DNA of 64,000 nucleotides from Clostridium sp. OF03-18AA (GTDB lineage Bacteria > Bacillota > Clostridia > Lachnospirales > Lachnospiraceae): the NCBI RefSeq assembly GCF_003478035.1, contig NZ_QUEP01000010.1:334-64333 (forward strand). Direction: 5' to 3'. Each line of letters opens with the position of its first letter. Positions within the stretch are counted from its first letter, which is position 1. Of this stretch, positions 35,648-44,440 are shown one piece after another. Below the pieces are notes generated by a model. It had not been told where the DNA came from and ran no database searches. It worked only from the letters and a program-made list of their open reading frames with translations. A program made the position numbers and the translations under genes.

Positions 35648-37345
35648 TTACTTCGCAGCCTGGCACTTCTCGTACGCAAACAATGCCGCACCGAGTGCTC
35701 CGCAGAGCTGCGCCTCATCGCAGATATAGAGTTTCGCGCCGAGTTTCTCCTCCAGCGCCTCAACGATTCCCTGGTTCTGCGCAACGCCGCCGGTCATCAT
35801 GTACTCGCCAGGATTGTTCTGTCCGAGGCGGGCCGCCAGCGCGCCGACCTTGGAAGCAACGGACACATTCAGACCGTGAATGATATCTGCCACATCTTTA
35901 TTCTGTGCCACGAGCGATACGACCTCCGACTCTGCGAACACGGTACACATACTGGAGATCACCACATTGTTCTTCCATTTCAGACCTCTCGTGCTCATCT
36001 CCTCCAGGGAAAGTCCCAGTGTTCTCGCCATCATCTCCAGGAAACGTCCCGTTCCGGCCGCACATTTATCGTTCATCAGGAAGTTCTTGACCGCGCCGTT
36101 CTCATCGATGCTGATCGCCTTGATGTCCTGTCCGCCGATGTCGATGACAGTGCGGACATTCGGATTCAGATAATGGGCGCCTTTCGCATGGCAGGTGATC
36201 TCCGTGATGCTGTCGTCACCACTGTCGATGTAGGCACGTCCGTATCCTGTCGTATCAATGCGGACGATCTCTTCCTTTTTAATTCCCGCTTTCTCCACGG
36301 CCAGCTCCAGGCTCTTCTCCGCGCTCATGGTCGCTCCGCCGCCGGTCGGGATAATCATCGTGGACTTGATCTTTCCGTCCTGATCCAGGATCACAACATC
36401 GGTACTTGTGGATCCGCTGTCAATTCCCGCTACATAATAAACTCCTGATGCCATCTTCTCTCTTGCCTCCTCGCTGATTCCTTTTCCCGGGTCCATGTCC
36501 TCCGAACCTTCGATCGTCTCCGAGAATGCCTGGATCCTCGTCAGAAGCTGTCCGGCACTCTGGCTCGTAAAGTCCGTCTCGATCTTCAAAAGCGGGACTT
36601 TGATGTTTTTCTTGATGCTCGCGTACTCAAATCCATAGTAATCGCAGAATTTGATCGTGTGATAAATGATCCCCTTTAAATTCGGGTCCAGATAGAGAGC
36701 TGTTCTCCTTGAACTCTGGTTCATGCGGAAGCACGGCATCTGCCCCAAAAGTCCGTCCGCATAGGCGAGGAACATCGCGTCCTCATCCATCTTTTCCAGT
36801 TCCTCCGGAGTCACTGTCAACCGTCTTCCTCCGGTACAGGTGAGGTTATCCACATCCATCCGGATGTTTTCCCGGATCATGTCTTCCAGGACACCGCTGA
36901 CACGCACGCCGAGAACGCCGATATATGGTTTCGTCTCTGTGCGAAGTTTCGCGAAAGAATGGAAAAATGCAGCTTTATCAAATGTTTTCCCGGAATACTT
37001 CTCATACGCCTCTTTCAGGCGGCGGATCGCTGCCGCAAACTTTTCCTTCTCGCACTCATTGTCGTCATGCGGGAGATCCAGCATATACAGAAATTTGCAT
37101 TTTCCTGTGCTCGCAGCGATATCGTACACGCGGCGCATGGAGTCACAGCAGTTCACCATGACAAGCTCATCCGCTTTTCCCTGCAGAACTGCCTGGATCA
37201 CGGATTTTCCGAATCCGCAGAGATTTGCATGGGCGATCTGGTCCGACATCTCGAAGTTCTCCGGCATCTCCTCCAGGACCGCGCATGTTTCCCCGAAGCC
37301 CGCAAACAGCTCGATCGGGGTGTATTTACAGACATAATGTATCAT
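35648..37345 (-). CDS. Fused 2-hydroxyacyl-CoA dehydratase-like half and ATP-dependent activase
   Basis: 565 residues. Residues 1-290 resemble the D component of 2-hydroxyglutaryl-CoA dehydratases (YTPIELFAGFGET, NLCGFGKS, NCCDSMRRVYD, LDLPH). Residues 305-560 are a BadF/BcrA-type activator ATPase: GIDSGSTSTDVV (308-319), DIGGQDIKA (402-410), and the two cysteines that hold the dimer-bridging 4Fe-4S cluster, C428 (KCAAGTG) and C467 (SSMCTVFAESE). Activators hydrolyse ATP to push one electron at very low potential into a partner protein. The partner is the next gene upstream. Stand-alone activators have about 260 residues, so this is a fusion. Confidence 0.88.
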   Translation of the reverse strand: MIHYVCKYTPIELFAGFGETCAVLEEMPENFEMSDQIAHANLCGFGKSVIQAVLQGKADELVMVNCCDSMRRVYDIAASTGKCKFLYMLDLPHDDNECEKEKFAAAIRRLKEAYEKYSGKTFDKAAFFHSFAKLRTETKPYIGVLGVRVSGVLEDMIRENIRMDVDNLTCTGGRRLTVTPEELEKMDEDAMFLAYADGLLGQMPCFRMNQSSRRTALYLDPNLKGIIYHTIKFCDYYGFEYASIKKNIKVPLLKIETDFTSQSAGQLLTRIQAFSETIEGSEDMDPGKGISEEAREKMASGVYYVAGIDSGSTSTDVVILDQDGKIKSTMIIPTGGGATMSAEKSLELAVEKAGIKKEEIVRIDTTGYGRAYIDSGDDSITEITCHAKGAHYLNPNVRTVIDIGGQDIKAISIDENGAVKNFLMNDKCAAGTGRFLEMMARTLGLSLEEMSTRGLKWKNNVVISSMCTVFAESEVVSLVAQNKDVADIIHGLNVSVASKVGALAARLGQNNPGEYMMTGGVAQNQGIVEALEEKLGAKLYICDEAQLCGALGAALFAYEKCQAAK

Positions 37346-37453
37346 GAAATTTTCTCCTTTTTGTAATCAATTCGTTTTTACAAGTCAAAGGATGTTCGCA
37401 ATCCTCTTTCGCAGCTTGCTTCATTTCGTCAAATATTTTTTATCTGGAATCGA

Positions 37454-38725
37454 TTACTCACTTTTCGCCTTCTCCAGCATTTCAATGAATGCCTGAAGTC
37501 TCGTTGAAACCTGACCGTCGCTGGTGTTGGCCGGATTGCATCCGTCCCCGTCGAGGATCATGGTCGGCAGTCCGTCTTTCTCCAGGGAGCTCTTGATCAG
37601 GCTCGACGCGCCGATCGTTCCCTTGCATCCCCAATGGGCAAACAGGATCGCGCCGTCCACATCCGTCTCCTTTGCGAGGTTCTTTGCGGCCTCGATCCTC
37701 TGGTTCACATTCCCGTTATAGATGCAGTTTACCATCTTCTCCGCCATCGCCTCGTACGGATCCTCATGATGCATCTCCTGGAATCCATCGGCGATGAAAT
37801 CGCAGGCGCGGATGTGCATCTTCTGATTGTAGTTGAATACTTCCTTCACCGGCTCCTGCAAAAACGGCATGATGTGCATCCAGAGAACATGGAGTCCTTC
37901 GCCCTTCGGGGCTTTCTTCACATCCTCAAGGAGAAGTTTCGTGTATTTCACTGCCTCTTCCGATCCGGCCATCAGATGGCACATGAAGAGTGCATACAAT
38001 TCATTCGTCAGGGATGTGACAGGATCGTGGTCCTTTCTCAGGGCAAGCTGCGCCCGATAGTTTTCAGATGCCTTCCTGCTGTTCGCGACCGCCTTTGCGA
38101 CTGCTTCCTCCGTGATCTTCTTTCCTGTCACTTCCTCCAGGAATCCCTTCAGCTTTCTCAGCTGGTCCGCAACATATTTTACGGAGTCCTCATTTTTCTC
38201 ATACGGAACATCGATATAAAAGCCCTCGCATCCGAAATTATCTTTCAGATACGGAAATGTCATCATGTTGCCGTCACACGCAAGGTTCGTGTAGACCGTG
38301 CATTTCGGTTTCGGGAGAAGTCCGCTGAGCGCCGCTCCGAGGAACACCCTATGGTACGAGCACATGGTCTCGGGGAATCCCTCTTCCTCCGTTCTTCTCA
38401 AAAATGCCTGCTCACATTTCGTTCCGGCGATAAAGCAGGACAGCGCCTCCACCGAGTACGGGGTAAGGCCTGCTGCCGTCACGAGCTCGCCCGGGACAAA
38501 AATGCTGACCATCGCCGCCTGCTCCGGTTTTGCAAGCGCTTCAATGATGTTCTTCATGACGATCTTCGCCACATACTGTCCGGATTCCGGCAGTGCGCGG
38601 TCCGGGAAAAGCTGCAGCTTTTTCTCCTGCATGCGGTAACCGGTGAGGAGAAGTCGCCGTGCTTTCTCCGGATCCTTCATGGCCTCTGTTCCCACGATAT
38701 TTCCGAATTTGTCTACGATATTCAT
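37454..38725 (-). CDS. 2-hydroxyacyl-CoA dehydratase / double-cubane protein family
   Basis: 423-residue iron-sulfur protein of the HgdB family. Candidate cluster cysteines are C97, C104, C122, C142, C150 and C166 in the N-terminal half, with further cysteines in HWGCKGT and DGCNPANTS. There is only one such subunit and no HgdA partner, CoA-transferase or acyl-CoA dehydrogenase beside it. It therefore looks more like the double-cubane cluster proteins, homodimeric ATP-dependent reductases of small molecules, than a true acyl-CoA dehydratase. It is co-transcribed with the fused activase 108 bases downstream. Substrate unknown. Confidence 0.85.
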   Translation of the reverse strand: MNIVDKFGNIVGTEAMKDPEKARRLLLTGYRMQEKKLQLFPDRALPESGQYVAKIVMKNIIEALAKPEQAAMVSIFVPGELVTAAGLTPYSVEALSCFIAGTKCEQAFLRRTEEEGFPETMCSYHRVFLGAALSGLLPKPKCTVYTNLACDGNMMTFPYLKDNFGCEGFYIDVPYEKNEDSVKYVADQLRKLKGFLEEVTGKKITEEAVAKAVANSRKASENYRAQLALRKDHDPVTSLTNELYALFMCHLMAGSEEAVKYTKLLLEDVKKAPKGEGLHVLWMHIMPFLQEPVKEVFNYNQKMHIRACDFIADGFQEMHHEDPYEAMAEKMVNCIYNGNVNQRIEAAKNLAKETDVDGAILFAHWGCKGTIGASSLIKSSLEKDGLPTMILDGDGCNPANTSDGQVSTRLQAFIEMLEKAKSE

Positions 38726-39168
38726 TGTAGTTCACTTCCTTTGATGTCTTGTTGTGCGGGTCCTGAATCTTACCCGCTGTCTTTTATCTGATGAACTGCA
38801 TTTTGCAGAACATTCATAATCCGCTCACTTTGCGTAACTGTTACCATTTTGTTAATAAAAATGGCTGCTTATTCATGTTTTATCGAGGCTGGGAATTCAG
38901 GGATCCGGCATCTGTAAACAGATATCGGATCCCCGGATTTTGAGCCCTGATATTTTATTATAGTCATTTTTTTCGAAAAGTAAAGATTTTCGAACGATTG
39001 GGGACTGCGTGAAGTCCATGTAGCAGGATTTTCAGAAAAAGGATTGATTTTTTCCAGTGATATACTTAGAATAAAAAGCGAAGCTGTTTCGGTTCCTCTG
39101 TGTGGAACGCGAGGCAGCTATATTCATGTGAAAAAGAATTTTATTTTTACCTTCAGGAGAACCTCATT
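38726..39168. other. Divergent intergenic region with structured DNA
   Basis: No gene seen. At 38898-38950 is a nested hairpin (GGGATCCG...CGGATCCC with inner ATCTG/CAGAT and outer TCAGGG/CCCTGA), no T-run. A rightward promoter is listed separately. The transcribed leader at 39082-39121 has an AGCTG...CAGCT stem enclosing GTTCC/GGAAC. Neither matches a riboswitch that I know. Confidence 0.5.
39044..39072 (+). promoter_or_regulatory. Promoter of the L,D-transpeptidase gene
   Basis: TTGATT (39044-39049), 17 bases, TAGAAT (39067-39072), giving a leader of about 90 bases. Confidence 0.65.
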
Positions 39169-40203
39169 ATGAATCAGAAAACAAAATATACACTCCACAC
39201 CTGCCTCGGCGCAGCCTTCGCAGCACTGCTCATCAACCCGTTGGCCTCCTATGCAGGAACATGGTCCAATCAGGGAGGGCCGAACCAGTGGAAATACGAT
39301 CTCGGAGACGGCTCCTACGCCGCAGACGGCTGGTACTGGATCGATTCCGACCAGGACGGCATGGAAGAATGCTACTACTTTGATAAAAAAGGCCAGCTGC
39401 TGGCCGGAACAAGAACTCCGGACGGCTTCCAGGTCGATTCCGATGGCCGCTGGACTGTAAACGGCATGGTGAAACAGCGGGAGACTCCGCCGGAGGACCT
39501 TACGACCGGGATTCATGAGACGGCTGACGGTCTGATCTACCGGAATGAGAGCGGTGAGCTCACGAAAAATGGCTGGCAGAATGCAAACAACAACTGGTAC
39601 TACTTTGATTCCGACGGATATGCCGTCAAGGGCTGGCAGTATATCGATGGATACAAATTTTATTTTGACGAAACTTCCTTCTCACTGATCCAGGATCTTG
39701 AAGGAATTCTCGCCGCACCGTCCTTCCGGATCACTGTTGACCGTTCCCGCTGCCAGGTTACCGTATATGCACCGGATGGAGACAACGGTTACATTATCCC
39801 GTACCGCACCTTTATCTGCTCCCCGGGAAAATCGAGCACTCCGACTCCGGTCGGAACCTTTAAACTCACGAACAAGTACCGCTGGCATGCTCTGGTAGAA
39901 TCCACTTACGGACAGTACTGCTCAAGACTCGGAAATACCAGCATTCTTTTCCACAGCGTTCCTGGAAAGACCACCAGCATCTATAATATTCCGGCAGAGG
40001 AATACAACAAACTCGGGGAACCTGCCTCCCACGGCTGCATCCGCATGACCGTAGCTGACTGCAAATGGATCTACGATCACTGCGCATCCGGAACAGTCGT
40101 CACCGTTGGCGACAACCTCGCCGCCCCGTTTGAGCGCCCGGCGGCAGAAAAGATCCCGGCTGAGCAGAACTGGGATCCGACGGATCCGGATGTTGAGAAG
40201 TGA
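39169..40203 (+). CDS. Secreted L,D-transpeptidase with wall-binding repeats
   Basis: Crosslinks peptidoglycan stems (3-3) or attaches proteins, with a cysteine nucleophile. It has 344 residues from the ATG at 39169 (AGGAG). A signal peptide (1-29, cleavage near SYAG) is followed by choline-binding-type repeats (about 50-170: DGWYWIDSD, NGWQNANNNWYYFDSDG, KGWQYIDGYKFYF). The YkuD domain (about 185-315) has H262, H288 and catalytic C290 in SHGCIRM. The N-terminal repeats share the type seen in the two other surface proteins of this window. Confidence 0.94.
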   Translation: MNQKTKYTLHTCLGAAFAALLINPLASYAGTWSNQGGPNQWKYDLGDGSYAADGWYWIDSDQDGMEECYYFDKKGQLLAGTRTPDGFQVDSDGRWTVNGMVKQRETPPEDLTTGIHETADGLIYRNESGELTKNGWQNANNNWYYFDSDGYAVKGWQYIDGYKFYFDETSFSLIQDLEGILAAPSFRITVDRSRCQVTVYAPDGDNGYIIPYRTFICSPGKSSTPTPVGTFKLTNKYRWHALVESTYGQYCSRLGNTSILFHSVPGKTTSIYNIPAEEYNKLGEPASHGCIRMTVADCKWIYDHCASGTVVTVGDNLAAPFERPAAEKIPAEQNWDPTDPDVEK

Positions 40204-40216
40204 GTGAGGGAAAACA

Positions 40217-40247
40217 AGAACCTGGCAGCCGCCAGGTTCTTTCTCGA
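40217..40247. terminator. Bidirectional terminator
   Basis: AGAACCTGGC/GCCAGGTTCT with a 4-base loop. T-rich on the plus side (TTCTCGATT) and TTGTTTT on the minus side. It lies between the convergent transpeptidase and deformylase genes. Confidence 0.82.
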
Positions 40248-40255
40248 TTATATAT

Positions 40256-40666
40256 TTATATGAGGATTCCATTGCAGTGATCTATTTCATGCTGGATGAT
40301 CTGCGCTGTCCATTCGGAATATTTTCCATGCCTCTTGACAAAATTCTGATCCAGGTAATCCACCTCGATCTCCTGGTACCTCGTGCATGGTCTCACACCG
40401 CTCAGCGAAAGACATCCCTCTTCCGTCTCGTACGGTCCGCTCTTCCTTGTGATCACCGGATTGATCATTGCAAACTGAAACGGTCCCACTGCCACAACAA
40501 TAATATTCTTCTTCACCCCGATCATATTCGCCGCCATCCCGACACACCGGTCCAGATTCGCCCGCAGGGTGTCTAGAAGGTCTGTCACCACCTGCTTATC
40601 GGCTTCGGTCGCGTCCACAGACTTCTGCCTGAGGAACATGGGGTCATGAATGATCTTTTTTACCAT
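40256..40666 (-). CDS. Peptide deformylase-like protein, divergent motif 1
   Basis: 136-residue short deformylase. Motif 2 (EEGCLSL) and motif 3 (QHEIDH) that hold the metal are intact. Motif 1, normally GxGxAAxQ, reads C41-V-G-M-A-A-N-M48, so the first Gly is Cys and the Gln that polarises the formyl group is Met. This short group occurs widely in clostridia beside a normal enzyme. Whether it deformylates proteins is unproven. AAGGAA precedes the ATG. Confidence 0.88.
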   Translation of the reverse strand: MVKKIIHDPMFLRQKSVDATEADKQVVTDLLDTLRANLDRCVGMAANMIGVKKNIIVVAVGPFQFAMINPVITRKSGPYETEEGCLSLSGVRPCTRYQEIEVDYLDQNFVKRHGKYSEWTAQIIQHEIDHCNGILI

Positions 40667-40869
40667 ATGTTTTTTCCTTTCTTATTACGATTCACGATTA
40701 GCTGTTCCGCAGAGTCTGATCTACATACACACAGCTGGCTACACTATACCATCCTTTATCGTTTTCCATATCGAGTACACCATTCTACCTCTCATCGAGT
40801 TACAATACATGGTCACTCCTTTCCCGTGCAACACAACAGGATTTTGCAGATGAAAACCCGTTTCAATAA

Positions 40870-41361
40870 CTAATCCAAAAACTTTAATAATCCCTCACAC
40901 CCGGCCGTCACATCCCGCCAGGTATCATCAAAATTCCCCGTATACCACGGGTCCGCCACATCCGGCACCTTGTCCAGGTTCCGCTTTCCTGCTTTAAGCT
41001 CCTTCCAGCCATCTCCGGCAAATTCCAGCATCTTATAGATCTTCTTCTCCGGATCACCGCCCGCGATCTGTGTTATATTCCGGATATTTGCCTGATCCAT
41101 CCCGATCAGATAATCGAATTTCCGGTAATCCTCCCTTTCCATACATCTCGCAGTCTTCCCCGCGCAGGAGATGCCTGCCGCTGCCAGCTTCTTTCTCGTT
41201 CCGGGATGTACCGGGTTTCCGGTCTCCTCATAGGAGGTCGCCGCGGATTCGATATAAAATTCAGCGGAAAGGTTGTGTTTTGCTACGAGGTCTTTAAAGT
41301 AGAACTCGGCGAGTGGGCTTCGGCAGATGTTGCCGAGGCAGATAAATAATACTTTTATCAT
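40870..41361 (-). CDS. Low-molecular-weight protein tyrosine phosphatase
   Basis: 163 residues with the N-terminal phosphate loop CLGNICRS (C8, R14, S15) and the general-acid Asp in DVADPWYTGNF. Bacterial members dephosphorylate tyrosine kinases involved in capsule synthesis, or arsenate; no such partner is adjacent. AAGGAG is 10 bases upstream of the ATG. Confidence 0.94.
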   Translation of the reverse strand: MIKVLFICLGNICRSPLAEFYFKDLVAKHNLSAEFYIESAATSYEETGNPVHPGTRKKLAAAGISCAGKTARCMEREDYRKFDYLIGMDQANIRNITQIAGGDPEKKIYKMLEFAGDGWKELKAGKRNLDKVPDVADPWYTGNFDDTWRDVTAGCEGLLKFLD

Positions 41362-41535
41362 AGTTTTGTTTCTCCTTGATTTACCCCGGAATGCCCTGTT
41401 TTGTGAGGGATTTCGGGGATTATGGTTATATGCTCTGAAATTACAGATTGTGGCAAATCAGAGCAAGATTGAGCAAGTTGTTACTACCTGTTGCTTTCTT
41501 TGAATTTCCGAAACACTGTTTCAGGAACCCATGTC

Positions 41536-42789
41536 TTAACTAATAATATATTTTGTACCCTTGCCTTTTCCTTCCACTGTGATCACACCTTTTTGACACA
41601 TTTCTTTCAGTAGCTTTGTTGTCTTTGATTTACCAAAAGGTACATACGGCGCAACTTCGCTGATCGGCTTCAGCATCGTCTTGCTCAAAAGCTTATAAAC
41701 TACAATTTCATCTTCTGTCAGATCAGCATTTTTTTCAAATATCGGAAGCACAATTTTTATAGCATTTTCCGAAACTTCAAAATCCGGTTTTATCAAAGCT
41801 TCCGCATAGAGTTGTTTTATTCTTGTACTTCCCGTTCCAAATATCTCTACAAATCCTAATCTATAAAATACATTGGCAAGATTTCTATTTCTTAAAACAT
41901 AAAGCTTTCCAGACAGATATTCTTCCTCTGTGATTCCGGACGGTAATCCACCAGGAGAAACAATATCGATTCGATCATCAAACATCGAAACTCTGATTTG
42001 TGAATCCACATCCCATACTCTATGAATCAGAGCATTGGCGATTGCTTCTCGAAAAGCAGCTTCCGGTATTTTCTCCATTTTCTTTCGATCAGCACCTTGT
42101 ATTACTTCGTATTGATAATAGTCTCTGAATACCTCGATTGCCTTTTCATATACCTCTAAAACCGATATATTTTCAAAGGTTGATCTCTTTTGAATGATAC
42201 TGATGTTTTCTCCGAATTTGACAATATCAATTCCGGGGAAATGATTTTTATCTGCCAAAAGTCCTGCCGCATTATTGAATCCATTTACATCGTCATATAA
42301 GTTCAATGTTTTCAACGTATCCTTATCAAAATTTTCAATCCGGACAGTTTCTTTCAGTTTACGATGTAAAATTTCAAAGGACAGTTCCTGATCTTTGCAA
42401 GGCAATTCTTCAAATCGAATGTTTTTTCCATCCAGTACCAGCCTTGAAAACTCCAGAGTGTCTACTTCTATCGTTGCTGTATCATTCCGCTTGTAGGCTT
42501 TCGATTTATATAGATACGGCTTCTGAAGTCCACTTTTCACAGTAAGTTTTATCGTCTGGTCATTATTCTGTATTTCAAGCGTATAGTCCGGCTGCGGTGT
42601 AATGCTGTCATTGATTTTATTTTCAATATCCAGACAAGCTTGCTTGACATCCGGCAAACCTTTTATATTTCCATCATCATCTACACCAAAAAGAATAGTT
42701 CCGCCATCATAATTTGAAAAGGCACTGACTGTTTTTAAAAACGTGTTCGTAATCGTTTCCTTGAACTCCAATATTCTTGTTTCACGCAT
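41536..42789 (-). CDS. AlbA_2/Schlafen-type DNA-binding, ATPase-like protein
   Basis: 417 residues from the ATG at 42789 (GGAGG 8 bases upstream). The N-terminal AlbA_2 domain (ILEFKETI, SAFSNYDGGTILFGVDDDG) is followed by a GHKL-type ATP-binding region (AAFREAIANALIHR, DRIDIVSPGGLP, FGTGSTRIK) and a C-terminal winged helix. Such proteins are thought to be regulators or defence-related factors; function unproven. The gene is clearly more AT-rich than its neighbours and sits beside the Wadjet region, suggesting acquisition. Confidence 0.82.
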   Translation of the reverse strand: MRETRILEFKETITNTFLKTVSAFSNYDGGTILFGVDDDGNIKGLPDVKQACLDIENKINDSITPQPDYTLEIQNNDQTIKLTVKSGLQKPYLYKSKAYKRNDTATIEVDTLEFSRLVLDGKNIRFEELPCKDQELSFEILHRKLKETVRIENFDKDTLKTLNLYDDVNGFNNAAGLLADKNHFPGIDIVKFGENISIIQKRSTFENISVLEVYEKAIEVFRDYYQYEVIQGADRKKMEKIPEAAFREAIANALIHRVWDVDSQIRVSMFDDRIDIVSPGGLPSGITEEEYLSGKLYVLRNRNLANVFYRLGFVEIFGTGSTRIKQLYAEALIKPDFEVSENAIKIVLPIFEKNADLTEDEIVVYKLLSKTMLKPISEVAPYVPFGKSKTTKLLKEMCQKGVITVEGKGKGTKYIIS

Positions 42790-42841
42790 ATCAATCGCCT
42801 CCATTTTGCTCTTATTGAATATATTATATGCAGAAATACGC

Positions 42842-42877
42842 AAAAAAGCAATCGTATTTTTTTACGATTGCTTTTTT
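42842..42877. terminator. Terminator-like palindrome between divergent genes
   Basis: A perfect 15-bp stem, AAAAAAGCAATCGTA/TACGATTGCTTTTTT, 6-base loop. It can act in both directions, yet lies between divergent genes. On the minus strand its TTGCTT could be the -35 of a promoter with TATAAT 17 bases on, so it may instead be an operator or attenuator of the AlbA_2-type gene. Confidence 0.6.
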
Positions 42878-43038
42878 GATTGTCTTGTATTCACCCTTAC
42901 TTTTATTTTGCCGTTTTTTTGTCATCCTTGTAGATTGATGTCATTAAATCACTAATTTCCCCCCATCCTGTTTTTATTTCTCAAAAACTATGATACAATC
43001 ATTAGAAATAGCCGACAAAATCCAAGGAGGAAATCAAC

Positions 43039-44115
43039 GTGGAGAAAAAACGGATTCGGGACTTCGGAATTGTACCCGGAAGAGTGAAAACAGGAAAAAG
43101 AAATGCGATTACGGATGTACCTGGTGTACTGGTAGGACACTGTACTGTGAACACGGAAGAAAATCATACCGGTGTGACTGTGATCGTCCCTGGACCGGAT
43201 AATGCATTTGCAAATCACTATACGGCGGCAGCCTATGTCCACAATGGCTTTGGGAAAAGTGCCGGTCTGGTACAGATAGAAGAGCTTGGGACTCTTGAAA
43301 CACCGATTGCCCTTACAAATACGTTAAATGTCGGAAAGGTTTGGGATGCACTTGCCGGTATCGTGATCGAACAGTGTCAGAACGATGGGCTGGAACCCAT
43401 GAGCATCAATCCGGTCGTTGGCGAGTGTAATGACTGCCGGATCAACCAGATCCAGAAACGTGCAGTTGGTGAAAAAGAAGTGCGGCAGGCTTTTGAGGCT
43501 GCTGCCGAGGAATTCGAAGAAGGGGATGTCGGTGCCGGTGCCGGTACCATCTGCTACGGCATGAAGGGTGGAATCGGATCTGCATCCCGCGTGATCTGTA
43601 TTGGTGAAAAGGAATACACCATCGGCGTTCTGGTTCAGTCAAACTTTGGTGCAACCGAAGATTTTGTACTCAACGGAGAGGCTGTTGGTCCAAAAATTCT
43701 GGAATGGAAGCAGGAAAAGAATGATATGGCTGCATCCGAAGAAGATAAAGGTTCGATCATGAGCATTCTGGCTACGGATCTCCCATTGACAAGCCGTCAG
43801 CTCAAACGGATTCTGAAAAGAACAGGAGTTGGCATCGCACGAACCGGCGGTTATACGGGACATGGAAGCGGAGAAGTCATGATCGGCTTTACAACCGCAA
43901 ATCGGATCCCATCCGGTCGCGAAGAGGAACTTCTCCAGATATCAGCAATTCCGGAGCATGTGATCAACCGGGCTTTTCTCGCTGCAGCGGAAGCTGAACA
44001 GGAAGCGATCCTAAATTCCATGACGGCTGCAAAACAGACACGTGGAAGAGAGGGAGAGTTGTATTACAGCCTTGCAGAATATCTTAACGACAGGGAAGTC
44101 GAAACCTCAAAATAG
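43039..44115 (+). CDS. P1 family peptidase (DmpA-like aminopeptidase)
   Basis: Autoprocessing N-terminal-nucleophile-type aminopeptidase, 358 residues. It begins IRDFGIVPG and NAITDVPGVLVGH, as DmpA does. The self-cleavage site is the Gly-Ser of DKGSIMSILATDLPL; the new N-terminal Ser is the nucleophile. Conserved GAGAGTICYGMKGGIGSASR is present. It starts with GTG at 43039 (AAGGAGG 8 bases upstream). Members cleave D- or L-amino acid amides and beta-peptides; the cellular substrate is unknown. Confidence 0.93.
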   Translation: MEKKRIRDFGIVPGRVKTGKRNAITDVPGVLVGHCTVNTEENHTGVTVIVPGPDNAFANHYTAAAYVHNGFGKSAGLVQIEELGTLETPIALTNTLNVGKVWDALAGIVIEQCQNDGLEPMSINPVVGECNDCRINQIQKRAVGEKEVRQAFEAAAEEFEEGDVGAGAGTICYGMKGGIGSASRVICIGEKEYTIGVLVQSNFGATEDFVLNGEAVGPKILEWKQEKNDMAASEEDKGSIMSILATDLPLTSRQLKRILKRTGVGIARTGGYTGHGSGEVMIGFTTANRIPSGREEELLQISAIPEHVINRAFLAAAEAEQEAILNSMTAAKQTRGREGELYYSLAEYLNDREVETSK

Positions 44116-44119
44116 ACTT

Positions 44120-44166
44120 GAAGCACCATTTCCGGCATATCACCGGTTCTGGTGCTTCTTTCTTTT
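44120..44166 (+). terminator. Terminator of the P1 peptidase gene
   Basis: GAAGCACCA (44120-44128) with TGGTGCTTC (44150-44158), then TTTCTTTTG. Confidence 0.8.
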
Positions 44167-44307
44167 GACATGCTTTGCATAAGAAAGCTATCTATGCTTC
44201 CAACATCTTGTCTCCATTTCGTGCACCTCCGTTACCAGTATCATAACAGAAAACCGATACTACGGAAAGCAACGCGCTGTTTCCTACTCCTCAGCCTCCA
44301 TATCAAA

Positions 44308-44350
44308 CAGTTCCAGTACACACGCCCTTTTCGCCTGTGTACTGGAACTG
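44308..44350. repeat. Perfect inverted repeat at the end of the Wadjet operon
   Basis: CAGTTCCAGTACACA and TGTGTACTGGAACTG, 15-base arms with a 13-base spacer. It could terminate the jet transcript (minus strand tail TTTGAT) although the T-run is poor. Confidence 0.65.
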
Positions 44351-44398
44351 GATTTTGCCGATGCTTCGCATCCTGAATCGGAAAAATCTGCTGCCGCG

Positions 44399-44440
44399 AC
44401 AGTATCATACGGAATTTTCAGTGCAGAAAATCCCTACCCT
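44399..44440 (-). repeat. Dispersed palindromic repeat, copy B
   Basis: Minus strand GGGTAGGGATTTTCT, then GCACTGAAAATTCCGTATGATACTG. It differs from copy A (29475-29519) at only a few positions over about 40 bases. It overlaps the last codons of jetC. Confidence 0.7.

Larger units (their letters stand above)
44116..44433. other. Gene-free region between the P1 peptidase and the Wadjet operon
   Basis: No reading frame of note. It contains the peptidase terminator, a perfect 15-bp inverted repeat (44308-44350) and most of repeat copy B. No attachment site or transposase remnant was recognised. Confidence 0.5.

Noticed and set aside
35648..38725. Reading the pair as a true 2-hydroxyglutaryl-CoA dehydratase (hgdABC)
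   Set aside because: Only one HgdB-like subunit is present, and the CoA-transferase and acyl-CoA dehydrogenase genes expected for the fermentation pathway are absent from the neighbourhood.
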